64,000 nt of DNA from JBGSKY01 sp041740995 (GTDB lineage: Bacteria > Planctomycetota > Planctomycetia > Pirellulales > Pirellulaceae): the NCBI GenBank assembly GCA_041740995.1, contig JBGSKY010000311.1:26534-90533 (forward strand), written 5' to 3'. Numbering within the stretch: the stretch's first letter is position 1; the number at the start of each line of letters is the position of its first letter. The translations under genes and the position numbers were made by a program. Below, one piece after another: positions 17,497 through 27,662 of the stretch. The notes under the pieces are model-generated. The model worked only from the letters and a program-made list of their open reading frames with translations, was not told where the DNA came from and did no database searches.

Positions 17497-17802
17497 ATGA
17501 AAAGCAAACGCACAAACAAAGCTATGACGCTAGAGCAGCTTGGCGAAGCCGCCGAATGCCTACGGACGATAGCCCATCCGCATCGCTTGCGAATTCTGCA
17601 ATTAATCAATGTCGGTCGGCACACCGTTGGCGACTTAGCTAACGAATGCGGTATCGCGAGCCCGGTTGCATCGAATCATCTGCGTTTAATGGAACGTTCC
17701 GGATTACTGACCAGCCAGCGCGACGGGAAGTGTATTTTCTACCAAATTGCCGATCCGTACCTCTCACCAATTCTTGCCTGCCTTGAGAGCCGATTTGGAT
17801 AA
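17497..17802 (+). CDS. ArsR/SmtB-family transcriptional regulator
   Basis: The 101-residue protein is one winged helix-turn-helix: LRTIAHPHRLRILQLI, VGDLANECGIASPVASNHLRLMERSGLL and the wing RDGKCIFYQI. ArsR proteins usually repress by binding operators as dimers. No cysteine-rich metal site is evident (one Cys near the recognition helix, one in the wing and one near the C-terminus), so the effector is unknown. The ATG at 17497 is preferred to a TTG at 17473. The gene stands alone, divergent from the cyclase gene, and may regulate it or itself. Confidence 0.88.
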   Translation: MKSKRTNKAMTLEQLGEAAECLRTIAHPHRLRILQLINVGRHTVGDLANECGIASPVASNHLRLMERSGLLTSQRDGKCIFYQIADPYLSPILACLESRFG

Positions 17803-18102
17803 GCCGACTAGCGGACGCTTCAAAAGCTGTCTACGGCTTGCAAAAACAGTCCTGCTTGAGCCAAGTTTGCGATCAATTTTGTTCGCATAATTTGTAAGTG
17901 GTCACAACTGGTCTGTCCTTTCTCCGTTAAAATGCTGGCATGTAATCGGAACGATAAAAAGATGGAAGTTTTCGTTGTTCGGCAGCAATGAACGGATTTG
18001 CTGAACGATGCTGTTAGTATACAGTCGTATTTCAAGCTTCATTTGCGACTGGCTACCTTGATCTTCCCAGTACGCTGAAAAAGTGAGGATGGCGAGATCG
18101 AA
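17803..18102. other. Intergenic region, nothing recognised
   Basis: Three hundred bases between the ArsR gene and the HEAT/TPR gene. No gene, RNA or clear terminator is seen; it presumably carries the promoter for the downstream MoxR-type operon. Confidence 0.4.
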
Positions 18103-20169
18103 ATGCAGAAGAGGCCAAGCTTGCAAAATTTAGAACCGTCAAAGTGCTGGAACGCCGTTTCTTGCGTTTGCCAACTCTTGGCCTGTTTCGTTTCGTTCCA
18201 ATTCTTTGCACTGAACCCCGACATCGCAGTTGCGGCTGGCCCGAACAAATCGCAAGCAACGACGGATGAAATCAAGGAGCTCATCACACAGTTAGGTGCT
18301 GAGCAATACGCGACGCGGATGGAGGCGGAAACTAGGCTGCGACAATACGGCGTGCAGTCGCTCGACTTATTGCGTAATGCAACTCTGAGCGACAACCCTC
18401 AAATTGCGCTGACGGCCCGATACCTGTTACGCAGCAGCGACATCGTTTGGTTCTTTGAAGGCGACAGCCCGCGGGTACGCAAACTGCTGCGCAGCTACGC
18501 CACTGATGATTTGATGGACCGAGCGATTAAAATCCAGATGCTAGGAGAGATGCACGACGACGAAGGTCTTTCGGCACTGGCTAGAATTGCCCGCTACGAG
18601 TCTTATGGCGACCTGAGCAAACGGGCTGCATTATCGATTATGCAAATGTCCGAGGAGCATCTCTCAGTCGCTGTCGTTTCAAAACGATGGGCCTTTGTCA
18701 ACGAAATCATCGGCGTTGGCAATAACGCCGCTTGTAATTGGCTGCGGCAGCAAAGTAACGCTTATCAAAAAGCCATTGATCAAGCTGCCGATCAGCCGAA
18801 ATTTGATTTCAAGTTGCTCACGGCGCATTTGACTTTGCAAAAACCGATCAACGGTCAGAGCTTCGAAATGCCGCCCTATGGACTACTGAAGTATGAAAAC
18901 TACAGTTTGTATTTGCAACCCGATACAATCGATGCTCAATGGTGGCTCTCGGAAATCGAAAATGAGCAAAAACTTCTTGTCACTCGCAGCGGGGAAACGT
19001 CTAAAGAATTACTCGAGAGCCTGTGCAAATTCACGGCAGAGCTTCTCGTTCGGGTCGGAAAACATGACCAAGCATTAGAAGCGGCCAGAAAGTTATTGGA
19101 CGTGCCGATTGATATTCGGGAAATGCTCTCAACCCAGAAGGATCGTTCTGTTTGGGCGATAGACCACGGTTTGCCAGAATTTGCGATCGATGTTCTTGAA
19201 AACGTTCAAGGGCGTTGGGCAAGTTACTTGCAGTACTTTCTCGCCGAAGCGCACCGTTGGAAAGGCGATACACAACAGGCTGACGATATCGCCAAAAAAG
19301 CATTCCGTGGCGATCAAATTGGCAATCAGAACATTCCGTTTAACGAACGCTACTTGATCGCTGGTGAATTGACCGATCGTGGCCAGTACGATTGGGCCCA
19401 GCGGGAATATGAAGCCGCGCTCGCAAGTATCAATGCAATCACGGAAAATTCCATCGTGGTTGTCCTAAAGCTTGCCCCGCTACTTCAAGATGGTGGCGAC
19501 TATGCTGCTGCTGCTGCGACTTGGCAACCGATTATCGAAAAACTTGAATCCGATCCATTGTTCAAACAGCAGCTTGACACTGAGTCACGTTTGCAAACCT
19601 ACGGCCTACAAAGCGACACTTTTCGATCGACTTATCTTCATCTGAAGGGCTTGGCGGAGGTAAAAAACGGCCAATCTGAACTTGCCAAGGCCAGCTTTCG
19701 CGAGGCGATTACTCTGTGGCCCCAGAACGTCGATGTCGCAATTGAAATGTTTCGCATTCCTGGCGACCAAGTGTGGCAGGATGAGGTCAGTTTGATCATC
19801 GACAACATCGCTGAACTCATGATGGACGATGCAAAAAGCAAGGAAGCAGAAATGCGTAACTCGAGCGTCGAAAACTTGGCGAGCGCACGAGAGAACTACG
19901 CTAACTCGCTTAACACATACGCTTGGCTCATTGCAAATGTGGATCGCGATCTCGATTTTGCATTGCAAACAAGTCTGCTGTCTAATCGATTAGCACAAGA
20001 CAAATCGGCTTACATCGATACGCTAGCGAGATGTTACTCCGCAAAAGCCGACATGGACAAAGCAGTTTACTGGCAGAAACGCGCCGTCTCGCTGGAGCCT
20101 TACCAGCGACAACTGGTCAAAACAATGCTTCAGTACCAAGAATTGCGAGACAAACTACCGCCTTCGTAG
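18103..20169 (+). CDS. Exported HEAT/TPR-repeat protein
   Basis: The 688-residue protein has an N-terminal signal-like segment (about 15-45, ending AVAAGPN). HEAT-like helices follow (about 55-200; ATRMEAETRLRQYG, RAIKIQMLGEMHDDEGLSALA), and tetratricopeptide-like pairs fill the C-terminal half (ALEAARKLLDVP, WAQREYEAALASI, AKASFREAITLWPQN, MDKAVYWQKRAVSLEPYQ). It has no catalytic motif and likely serves as a periplasmic scaffold. It precedes the MoxR-DUF58-VWA genes by 125 bases in the same direction; Bat-type aerotolerance operons of other bacteria also contain TPR proteins, so a shared function is probable. Confidence 0.75.
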   Translation: MQKRPSLQNLEPSKCWNAVSCVCQLLACFVSFQFFALNPDIAVAAGPNKSQATTDEIKELITQLGAEQYATRMEAETRLRQYGVQSLDLLRNATLSDNPQIALTARYLLRSSDIVWFFEGDSPRVRKLLRSYATDDLMDRAIKIQMLGEMHDDEGLSALARIARYESYGDLSKRAALSIMQMSEEHLSVAVVSKRWAFVNEIIGVGNNAACNWLRQQSNAYQKAIDQAADQPKFDFKLLTAHLTLQKPINGQSFEMPPYGLLKYENYSLYLQPDTIDAQWWLSEIENEQKLLVTRSGETSKELLESLCKFTAELLVRVGKHDQALEAARKLLDVPIDIREMLSTQKDRSVWAIDHGLPEFAIDVLENVQGRWASYLQYFLAEAHRWKGDTQQADDIAKKAFRGDQIGNQNIPFNERYLIAGELTDRGQYDWAQREYEAALASINAITENSIVVVLKLAPLLQDGGDYAAAAATWQPIIEKLESDPLFKQQLDTESRLQTYGLQSDTFRSTYLHLKGLAEVKNGQSELAKASFREAITLWPQNVDVAIEMFRIPGDQVWQDEVSLIIDNIAELMMDDAKSKEAEMRNSSVENLASARENYANSLNTYAWLIANVDRDLDFALQTSLLSNRLAQDKSAYIDTLARCYSAKADMDKAVYWQKRAVSLEPYQRQLVKTMLQYQELRDKLPPS

Positions 20170-20294
20170 ACCAAGCAATTTTTGCTAAACTAGCGATCGA
20201 TCCTGAATATATTAGAAGCAGTTAGAAGAAGCCTGCGCTTCGGCGAGACGATTTTTGGGTTCGCTGTACACTTTCAAACTAGATTGACCATTGC

Positions 20295-21341
20295 ATGAAT
20301 AGCACATCCGACTCGCACCCTCTGCTGCAACGCTTGCAACAAGCACGGCAAAAAATTCGCGAAGAGTTGGGCAAAGTGATTGTTGGACAAAGTGAAGTCG
20401 TTGATCAGTTGCTCATTGCAATTTTTTCTCGCGGTCACTGCCTACTAGAAGGCGTCCCGGGTTTAGCGAAAACGCTGATGATTAGCTCGCTGGCAAAGAC
20501 TCTCGATCTTTCGTTCAGCCGGATTCAGTTTACTCCAGATTTGATGCCCGCCGATATCACTGGTACCGAGATCATTGAGGAAAACCGGACTTCGGGTCAA
20601 CGGGAAAGACGTTTTCTTGAAGGTCCGTTATTCGCCAATGTGGTGCTCGCCGACGAAATTAACCGAACACCTCCTAAAACTCAGGCCGCACTTCTAGAAG
20701 CGATGCAGGAACGAACGGTTACGATAGGCCGAAAGCGTCACGAGTTGGTCGACCCGTTTTTCGTCCTCGCGACACAAAACCCAATTGAGCAAGAAGGTAC
20801 CTACCCGCTTCCCGAGGCGCAGCAGGACCGATTTATGATGAAGGTCTTGGTGCGATATCCTTCATTTGAAGAAGAATTCGAAGTCGCGCGGCGAACGACT
20901 GGTGCGGCGACGGCATCTATCCAGCCGGTATTAACGGGCGCGGAAATTCTAGAGCTGCAAAATTTTGTTCGATCGATCGAAGTCAGCGAGAATGCGATTC
21001 GATACGCGTTAGCGTTGGTTCGCCAAACTCGAATTGATCAAGACGGCGTGCCTGACTATGTCCGCGACCAATTGGGCTGGGGAGCTGGTCCACGTGCTGT
21101 CCAATTTTTGATTCTCGGTGCAAAAACTCGCGCTGCGATGCTAGGCCGACCGCACGTCGATGCGGCTGATATTCAGTATCTCGCCAAACCAGTTCTGCGT
21201 CATCGAATTGTCGTAAACTTTGCTGCCGAAAGTGAAGGCGTGACCAGCGACAGCGTCATCGATCACTTGGTCGCCGATACACCTACAGCCCAAGACGAAT
21301 TGCTACGAGATGCCCGCTTCCAAAAAATATTTGCTTCCTGA
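20295..21341 (+). CDS. MoxR-family AAA+ ATPase
   Basis: The 348-residue ATPase has Walker A-like GVPGLAKTL (about 53-61), Walker B VVLADEINR (about 116-124), sensor 1 LATQNP and a C-terminal lid domain. MoxR ATPases act as chaperones for VWA-domain partners, helping them bind metal or assemble into membrane complexes. Its 3' end overlaps the DUF58 gene by 32 bases, and the following two genes encode VWA proteins, the standard MoxR context. The start ATG at 20295 matches the family length. Confidence 0.95.
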   Translation: MNSTSDSHPLLQRLQQARQKIREELGKVIVGQSEVVDQLLIAIFSRGHCLLEGVPGLAKTLMISSLAKTLDLSFSRIQFTPDLMPADITGTEIIEENRTSGQRERRFLEGPLFANVVLADEINRTPPKTQAALLEAMQERTVTIGRKRHELVDPFFVLATQNPIEQEGTYPLPEAQQDRFMMKVLVRYPSFEEEFEVARRTTGAATASIQPVLTGAEILELQNFVRSIEVSENAIRYALALVRQTRIDQDGVPDYVRDQLGWGAGPRAVQFLILGAKTRAAMLGRPHVDAADIQYLAKPVLRHRIVVNFAAESEGVTSDSVIDHLVADTPTAQDELLRDARFQKIFAS

Positions 21342-22212
21342 AGCAATCGCGGCCATTGGCTCGCTGGAGCTGCGCGCTCAACGAATCGTTAATGGGTTCC
21401 TCTCGGGCATGCATCGCAGCCCGTACTTTGGACAATCCGTAGAATTCGTTCAGCATCGTGAATACGTTGCCGGCGACGACTTAAGACACATCGATTGGAA
21501 AGTCTGGGGCCGCCAAGACCGCTTGTACATCAAACAGTATGAGGAAGACACAAACCTCCGGTGCAGCATTTTGTTAGACGCCTCAAGCAGCATGGAGTAT
21601 GGTCGTGGACCGCTAAGCAAATATGACTACGCTGCAACTGTCGCCGCCTGCTTGGCTTACTTGGCTCTGAAGCAACAGGACGCGGTTGGATTGTCAGTTT
21701 TTGATGATCGCGTTCGGATTCGCCTACCATGGCGGAGCGGTCGAAAACAAGCTCAATCAATTTACGAATCGCTGGTCCAACAAAAATTGACGGACCGCAC
21801 AAATTTGGCTCAAGTCTTTAAAGACGTCCAGCAAAGTTTTCCTAAACGCGGATTGGTCGTATTGCTTACTGATTTTTTAGGTAGCGATGCACAATCGCTT
21901 CGCGGGCTAGCGTCACTTAGACGTGCCGGCCATGACTGTATTGTGTTCCACATCATGGATGATGACGAGTTGGATTTTCCGTTTAATGACCCGACAAGAT
22001 TCGAAGGCATAGAGTTCAGCGGTTCGCTGGCTTGTAACCCTCGTGCGTTGCGAGAAGGCTATTTAGAATCAGTCCAAAAATTCCTCGAAACAACCCGTCG
22101 TTCATGCGCCGCTTACGAAGTGGACTATCACTTGGTTCGAACATCCCATCCCGTCGAAGCAACGTTAACAGCGTTTCTGGCGGCAAGAATGGCCCACCTA
22201 CGAAAACGTTGA
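21310..22212 (+). CDS. DUF58 (VWA-like) protein
   Basis: The 300-residue protein starts with the family's conserved stretch (LELRAQRIVNGFLSGMHRSP, then FVQHREYVAGDDLRHIDWKVW) and continues with a VWA-type fold containing SILLDASSSMEYG (MIDAS DxSxS) and LVVLLTDFLG. DUF58 proteins are routine partners of MoxR ATPases, probably substrate or adaptor between the ATPase and membrane VWA proteins. It overlaps moxR by 32 bases, implying translational coupling, and is 24 bases before the next gene. Confidence 0.92.
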   Translation: MPASKKYLLPEAIAAIGSLELRAQRIVNGFLSGMHRSPYFGQSVEFVQHREYVAGDDLRHIDWKVWGRQDRLYIKQYEEDTNLRCSILLDASSSMEYGRGPLSKYDYAATVAACLAYLALKQQDAVGLSVFDDRVRIRLPWRSGRKQAQSIYESLVQQKLTDRTNLAQVFKDVQQSFPKRGLVVLLTDFLGSDAQSLRGLASLRRAGHDCIVFHIMDDDELDFPFNDPTRFEGIEFSGSLACNPRALREGYLESVQKFLETTRRSCAAYEVDYHLVRTSHPVEATLTAFLAARMAHLRKR

Positions 22213-22236
22213 TCACAGCAAGGTTTTGATTCGCTA

Positions 22237-24714
22237 ATGCAATTTGTTTTTCAAAGCTTGGCATGGGGATTTTTGTTAGTCCTGCTGCCCTTGCTGATAC
22301 ACCTAATTAACATGCTCCGCTATCGGCGACAACGCTGGGCAGCGATGCAGTTTTTGCTTGAAAGCTACCGCCGCAACAAACGCTGGGTGTGGCTCAAACA
22401 AGCGTTGCTTCTCCTCACACGGATGGCGGTCCTTGCGGTTTTAGTCGCCATGCTCGCTCAGTGGGTCAGCGGCGCACGCTTACTCTCCTTGCTTGGCCAG
22501 ACAGTGACGCACCACTACATTTTGCTCGACGACAGCATGTCGATGGGACAAACCCTACCAGATGGAACTCTTTATCAGCGAGGTTTGCGCAGCGTCTCTA
22601 ATTTGCTCGACCGAAGTCTCCAGGACGGCGGCGCACATCAAGTCACTGTGATCCGATTCAGTCGCGCTGCAAAAATCCCTTCTTCGCTCTCGACAGCATC
22701 AAGTGACTCGTCCGGCAGTACCGCTGCCATCAATGCCAAATCGAATTCGATTAACGCCGACGAGATTGCTGATGTTATGTCACGTTCGATCCTCGGAAAA
22801 TCGGATAACCTGTTCAATTCTATCCAGACGCAAGGCACAGTAGATCTAGATGTCAGCGGTCAGCCAGCATACGAACTGGTTCAATCTCTGCTGACAAACG
22901 CAGGCGGCGAAACGCCAATTGTTTACTTGGTCAGCGATTTTCGGCAGAAAGAATGGAAGCAGCCGGCGTCAATCAAAGCGTCGTTGCAATCTTTGGAAAA
23001 CCTTGACGCGAAAATCGAACTGGTTGATTGCAGCAGTCAAAATATTGAAAACGTAACGCTTATTTCTTTAGAGCCCGATCAGGAAGTTCTTGCCGCTGGC
23101 GTTCCTGTGATTCTGCGCTTGGCTATTAAAAATCAAGGCGCAAATCCACTGCGAAATCTGACTGTGCGTACAACCGCATACGATTTTTCTAGCACGCAAC
23201 TCAATATCGCTTTCGATCAATATAGTTCTGGCGTGCCAAATGAATTGCCATCGATCGTTATTGAAAACTTGGAACCCGGCGAGACCGTTACCCGCGGTTT
23301 CCAGGTAGTTTTTCCTCAAAGCGGCTCGCACGTCGTGTCCGCTTCGCTTGGTGATGATGCCTTGCAAGCGGACAATCGCATTGCTTGCGTCTTAAATCTT
23401 GTCGAAAGCCAGCGACTGCTTATAGTCGATGATTCTGCAAATCGGACTGCTGCTCAATATGTTCGCGCGGCGGTCGATCCAGGCGGGAAAATTAAAACTG
23501 GTTGGCAGGTGCAGGTCGAATCGTCTGCGTTTCTGCGAGACAGTCAGTCACAAACACTCAATGGTTTTGCGTCAATCTTCGTGGTCGAAACCAATAGCCT
23601 TGATGAACGTGCAGTGCGAAACCTTCGAGAGTATGTATCGCAAGGAGGCGGCGTTGCGTTTTTCCCCGGCCAAGGGTGGACCGATGCAGATGCAGCTCGT
23701 ATCACATCACAACTTTCACAATCAGATTCCAATTCGGTCAGTGGACAATACAACGTCAAAGGCGCGTTGCTGCCGATTCAATTTACGAAGGTTACAAAGA
23801 TAGAAAGCGATTCGACAGCGGCTGATATTCAACAAAGCGTCGTTCCTGAAAATCATCCTGTCTTTGCACCGCTAATGAATATGGCGGCATCACCGCTCCA
23901 GTTTGTCCGAGTGAACAAATATGTCAGCGTGTTGGCTCAATCGGAAAACTCCACCGGTACCGATAGCCAAACCATTTCTGCAAACTCGCCGATTCCCGCT
24001 CGATTGATGGCGGCCCTCGGAAACCAAGCGCCACTGATGCTGGACCATCAATTCGGCGACGGCCGATTTGTAGTTGGCACGTCGGCCATTAATCCAACAT
24101 GGAGCAACTGGCCGCAGGACCCGAGCTTTGTAGTGGTCATGCTGAAACTCGCTGGCTACCTTGCATCCTTCCGCGCGACCGCGACGAGCCAAAACGTAGC
24201 TGACGTTGTTCGGTATTCTTTCTCCGCGCAAGACTTTTTGCCCGATGCAGAAATGGTATATTCGGTCGGTCGTGAGATGACCCGTCAGAGCTTGCAAGTA
24301 CCAGCCAAACCGCTTGGCAACCGCCAGCTTGAAGTCACGTGGGACCCGAACAGATCAATTGACGCGGCGGCCCAGCAGCGATCGCTTTTTGCCAGCACCC
24401 GCGAGCTTTGGCTTTCGTCGCTTTCTAAAGGCCGACAAGTTACCAACTTTGTCGCCAATGCACCCGCCCGCGAAGGCGAATTACAACGGGTTGAAAAGTC
24501 CGATTTGCTTGCCAGCCTGCGGCCGCTCAATGTCCGATATCGCAGCGCCGAAAACACTGCTGACGCAAACCCGTTTTCGACCGCTTCGACTCAGCAAAAC
24601 TGGCTGCTTGGACTGTTGATATTACTTTTACTGGTCGAACAGATGATTGCGTATTTGGCCAGCTACCACCTACCTAAAACCAAAGCAAGCAAGACCGTGG
24701 GGGTACCCGGGTGA
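22237..24714 (+). CDS. BatA-like membrane protein with VWA domain
   Basis: The 825-residue protein opens with the BatA N-terminal module: two hydrophobic helices (about 8-26 and 52-72) joined by RYRRQRWAAMQFL, typical of planctomycete and Bacteroidetes BatA proteins. A VWA domain follows (YILLDDSMSMG, with MIDAS DxSxS; PIVYLVSDF), then a CARDB/Ig-like region (VILRLAIKNQGANPLRNLTV) and a glutamine-amidotransferase-like segment (about 390-480). A C-terminal helix (about 790-812) anchors it. It is the third gene of the MoxR group and overlaps the next gene by four bases (GTGA). Confidence 0.88.
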   Translation: MQFVFQSLAWGFLLVLLPLLIHLINMLRYRRQRWAAMQFLLESYRRNKRWVWLKQALLLLTRMAVLAVLVAMLAQWVSGARLLSLLGQTVTHHYILLDDSMSMGQTLPDGTLYQRGLRSVSNLLDRSLQDGGAHQVTVIRFSRAAKIPSSLSTASSDSSGSTAAINAKSNSINADEIADVMSRSILGKSDNLFNSIQTQGTVDLDVSGQPAYELVQSLLTNAGGETPIVYLVSDFRQKEWKQPASIKASLQSLENLDAKIELVDCSSQNIENVTLISLEPDQEVLAAGVPVILRLAIKNQGANPLRNLTVRTTAYDFSSTQLNIAFDQYSSGVPNELPSIVIENLEPGETVTRGFQVVFPQSGSHVVSASLGDDALQADNRIACVLNLVESQRLLIVDDSANRTAAQYVRAAVDPGGKIKTGWQVQVESSAFLRDSQSQTLNGFASIFVVETNSLDERAVRNLREYVSQGGGVAFFPGQGWTDADAARITSQLSQSDSNSVSGQYNVKGALLPIQFTKVTKIESDSTAADIQQSVVPENHPVFAPLMNMAASPLQFVRVNKYVSVLAQSENSTGTDSQTISANSPIPARLMAALGNQAPLMLDHQFGDGRFVVGTSAINPTWSNWPQDPSFVVVMLKLAGYLASFRATATSQNVADVVRYSFSAQDFLPDAEMVYSVGREMTRQSLQVPAKPLGNRQLEVTWDPNRSIDAAAQQRSLFASTRELWLSSLSKGRQVTNFVANAPAREGELQRVEKSDLLASLRPLNVRYRSAENTADANPFSTASTQQNWLLGLLILLLLVEQMIAYLASYHLPKTKASKTVGVPG

Positions 24715-27656
24715 ACCCACAATCGAAGGTCTACTATGAATGGGCGCGACTGACCGCAATGGACAGTTGGTGGCAGTATTGCACTGTTGCGATTATTGTT
24801 CTGGCGATTCTGGCATATGTAAGTTGGCTCTATCAGCGCGACGGCATTGAGCTGCCACGCGGCTTGCGTTGGTCGCTTTTGCTTTTGCGAATTGCCGCCT
24901 TCACCGGTCTGCTGCTGTTTTTTCTTAACCTGCAAAAACGGTCCGAGCAACCGATCGCGCGCGCATCGCGTTTGGCGATCTTAGTCGACAGTTCTCTGAG
25001 CATGACACTCGATGCTGGCGAACCATTGGGCGACAGTCTTGCCAGTGATTCTTCGGCGGTTTCAATCGATGCAGGATATCCAGATGAGAGCCGAATCGAA
25101 CAAGTCATTCGCAATTTCAAGAACTCAGAACTGATTGACGACTTCGCCGCCGAGCATGAGACAAGCGTCTATCGTTTCGATGCTTCAGAACGCCCGGTTT
25201 TGCTGGCGAGTTTTAAAAAGAAAAACGAGGTTACGTCAGCGACAGAGGGCAACGCAACTGATTCGAAATGGAATTGGCGTCTGATCTCGATGGCGATTTG
25301 GACCGGCACCATATTGCTAATTATCTCCGTTGTGACGCTACTAATCACCATTTATCTTCGCTTGCGAGCGGCATTTGCGGTCCAATCGACGAACGCAGAT
25401 CGGTCTCGCCGGCGGCCATCGTTGCTCGGCTTAGGAAATGAACTTGCACCTGGCATCTTGGGTTACGTGACGCTTGGTTCGGTTGTAGCGACGATCGTTG
25501 GCGTGGTCCTCATCTCGGCAGCAACTTTGCGCGGATCTGATTACAATTTTCGCTCGCTTTGGAATTGGGTTGAACCTGTTGGCAAATCGCAATTGGCTTC
25601 GCAAGATTCAATTGATGACGAAAGTGATCTGTCCGAGATGCGACCCAGCGAATTGGATTGGGAGACTCTGTTGGTCGCTCAAGGCTCGGAAACTCGTTTG
25701 GGAGAAGCGATCGCATCGATCCTCGCCCGTGAGCAGAACAACCCACTGGCGGGAATTGTCGTTCTGACGGACGGCCAGAACAATTCGGGGCTTTCGCCGG
25801 AATCGGCCGCCGTACAAGCCGCAGCGGCACAAGTACCACTTTATATGATCGGCTTAGGCTCAGCACTTGATCCGACCAATGTTCGCCTAGTCAATATCGA
25901 CGCGCCGCGTCGTGTTTTTCCTGGTGACCGATTTCGAATTTCTGCCACAGTCCAATCGACCGGATTCTCTGGCAAGTCGATTCCCGTTCAATTACGTCGA
26001 CGAATGGCAAGCAACAGCGAAACAGCTCAAGACGATAAGTCCTTTACAGTTGAACAAGAAAAAACGATTGAACTAGCTGCCAATGGGCAATTGAATGCCG
26101 TTGACTTTGAAGTTTTGCCACCTTCGATTGGCCGTTACAGCTATGAAATTCAGTTGTTGCCACCACCGCTCGATGCAAACGATAAAGACAACGTCAGTCA
26201 AACTGACGTGGAAGTGATTGAACCCAAGGCAACGGTGCTGATCTTGGCGGGTGGCCCGACACGCGAGTATCAGTTTGTTAGGAATCTATTGTTCCGTGAT
26301 GCGACGATTCAATCACATTTGCTTCTGCAGACTGGCGGACCCGGTATGTCGCAGGAAGCCGACTTGCTGCTGACAGAGTTTCCATCGACGGCCGAAGATA
26401 TGGCAAAATACGATTGCGTACTTTGCTTTGATGCGGACTTCATGGCCCTTGAACAAGCTTCAATCGACGTGCTTGAGGAATGGGTTAGCAGCGGAGCTGG
26501 CGGTTTAGTTTTGATCGCTGGACCGGTTGCAACACCGGAGTGGACTGGTTCAGCGGGTAATACAGATTCGCGCGCCTTGAAGCTTCGTGATATGTCGCCT
26601 GTGATTTTGAACTCGCGCGGTTCGCGGTTGATTTCCTTAGGTCGATTCGAAGGCGAAACGGTTTGGCCGTTGGTCTTGTCGAACGAAAGTAGTTCCGCCG
26701 ACTTTATTGATATTGCGAATTCGAAACAGTTATCCGCCCAAGCGTGGAAATCTTTCAATGGTGTGTACAGCTTTTATGCGACTTACCAAACCAAACCAGG
26801 CGCGACGCCGCTGGCCTATTTCTCCGATCCCACAACGACGCTCGATGGTGCGATGCCAATTTATTTAGCGTCGCAGTTTTATGGGGGCGGCCGCGTGGTT
26901 TTTCAAGGCAGCGGTGAAATCTGGCGTATTCGCGAAGTGGACGAAAATTACTTCAACACGTATTGGACAAAGCTTGTCCGATGGTCAGCTCAAGGTCGGC
27001 TGCTCCGCGACTCCGATTATGGGTTGCTCCTAACCGATAAAGAAGAGGCATCGCTGGGTGAACAAGTGACAATTCGTGCAGTATTACGAGACACACAATT
27101 TAAGCCGCTTCGTCAACCGAGCGTGGTTGTAAACATGATCGATCCAGCGGGACAGCTTTCACCTTTGACACTGACACAATTTTCAGGCACTGGCCAAGAA
27201 GGCGTTTTTGTCGGTCAGTTCCTTCTTCGTCAGGCCGGCAAATATCAGATTCGTCTCGACACAAAAATCGCGAACGATGCAATACTGACACGGCAGGTCA
27301 TCGCGCGGGTTCCGGCGCTTGAAATAGAACGCCCCAAAAGGAACGACGAACTGCTCTTTGCAATGAGTGAACAGTCCGGCGGAGCGTATTTTGCCGGCGT
27401 CCAGAACGCGATCACAGGCAGATCACTTCGAATGGATACACCGTCCGCCGTTGAAGGTCAGAGCAGCGGCTCACCTCCCGTTTCTGCGATCGATGAACCG
27501 TTGGTCAAACGAATTACCTCTCGCGATCAGGTCAACTACTTACCTGGTGCTCCCGATCGCGAATTCCAAGAACGATGGATGACCGTGTTGATGCTTTCTA
27601 TCGCGGCGGCTTTGTCGTTGGAATGGTTGCTTCGCCGACTGAGCCGATTGGCGTAA
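24711..27656 (+). CDS. Large membrane VWA protein with amidotransferase-like domain
   Basis: The 981-residue protein has two N-terminal membrane helices (about 15-70) and a VWA domain whose MIDAS starts LAILVDSSLSM (about 85) and ends GIVVLTDGQN (about 345). Between its halves (about 185-275) lie two further hydrophobic helices, so the VWA fold is interrupted by a membrane hairpin. Downstream come an Ig-like region (DRFRISATVQS), a class I amidotransferase-like region (ATVLILAGGPTREYQFV to GLVLIAGP, about 505-605) and a C-terminal helix. The GTG start overlaps the previous stop (GTGA), and MoxR/DUF58 precede it, so it belongs to the same membrane complex. Catalytic residues of an amidotransferase are not evident. 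Confidence 0.85.
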   Translation: MNPQSKVYYEWARLTAMDSWWQYCTVAIIVLAILAYVSWLYQRDGIELPRGLRWSLLLLRIAAFTGLLLFFLNLQKRSEQPIARASRLAILVDSSLSMTLDAGEPLGDSLASDSSAVSIDAGYPDESRIEQVIRNFKNSELIDDFAAEHETSVYRFDASERPVLLASFKKKNEVTSATEGNATDSKWNWRLISMAIWTGTILLIISVVTLLITIYLRLRAAFAVQSTNADRSRRRPSLLGLGNELAPGILGYVTLGSVVATIVGVVLISAATLRGSDYNFRSLWNWVEPVGKSQLASQDSIDDESDLSEMRPSELDWETLLVAQGSETRLGEAIASILAREQNNPLAGIVVLTDGQNNSGLSPESAAVQAAAAQVPLYMIGLGSALDPTNVRLVNIDAPRRVFPGDRFRISATVQSTGFSGKSIPVQLRRRMASNSETAQDDKSFTVEQEKTIELAANGQLNAVDFEVLPPSIGRYSYEIQLLPPPLDANDKDNVSQTDVEVIEPKATVLILAGGPTREYQFVRNLLFRDATIQSHLLLQTGGPGMSQEADLLLTEFPSTAEDMAKYDCVLCFDADFMALEQASIDVLEEWVSSGAGGLVLIAGPVATPEWTGSAGNTDSRALKLRDMSPVILNSRGSRLISLGRFEGETVWPLVLSNESSSADFIDIANSKQLSAQAWKSFNGVYSFYATYQTKPGATPLAYFSDPTTTLDGAMPIYLASQFYGGGRVVFQGSGEIWRIREVDENYFNTYWTKLVRWSAQGRLLRDSDYGLLLTDKEEASLGEQVTIRAVLRDTQFKPLRQPSVVVNMIDPAGQLSPLTLTQFSGTGQEGVFVGQFLLRQAGKYQIRLDTKIANDAILTRQVIARVPALEIERPKRNDELLFAMSEQSGGAYFAGVQNAITGRSLRMDTPSAVEGQSSGSPPVSAIDEPLVKRITSRDQVNYLPGAPDREFQERWMTVLMLSIAAALSLEWLLRRLSRLA

Positions 27657-27662
27657 TGCGGC

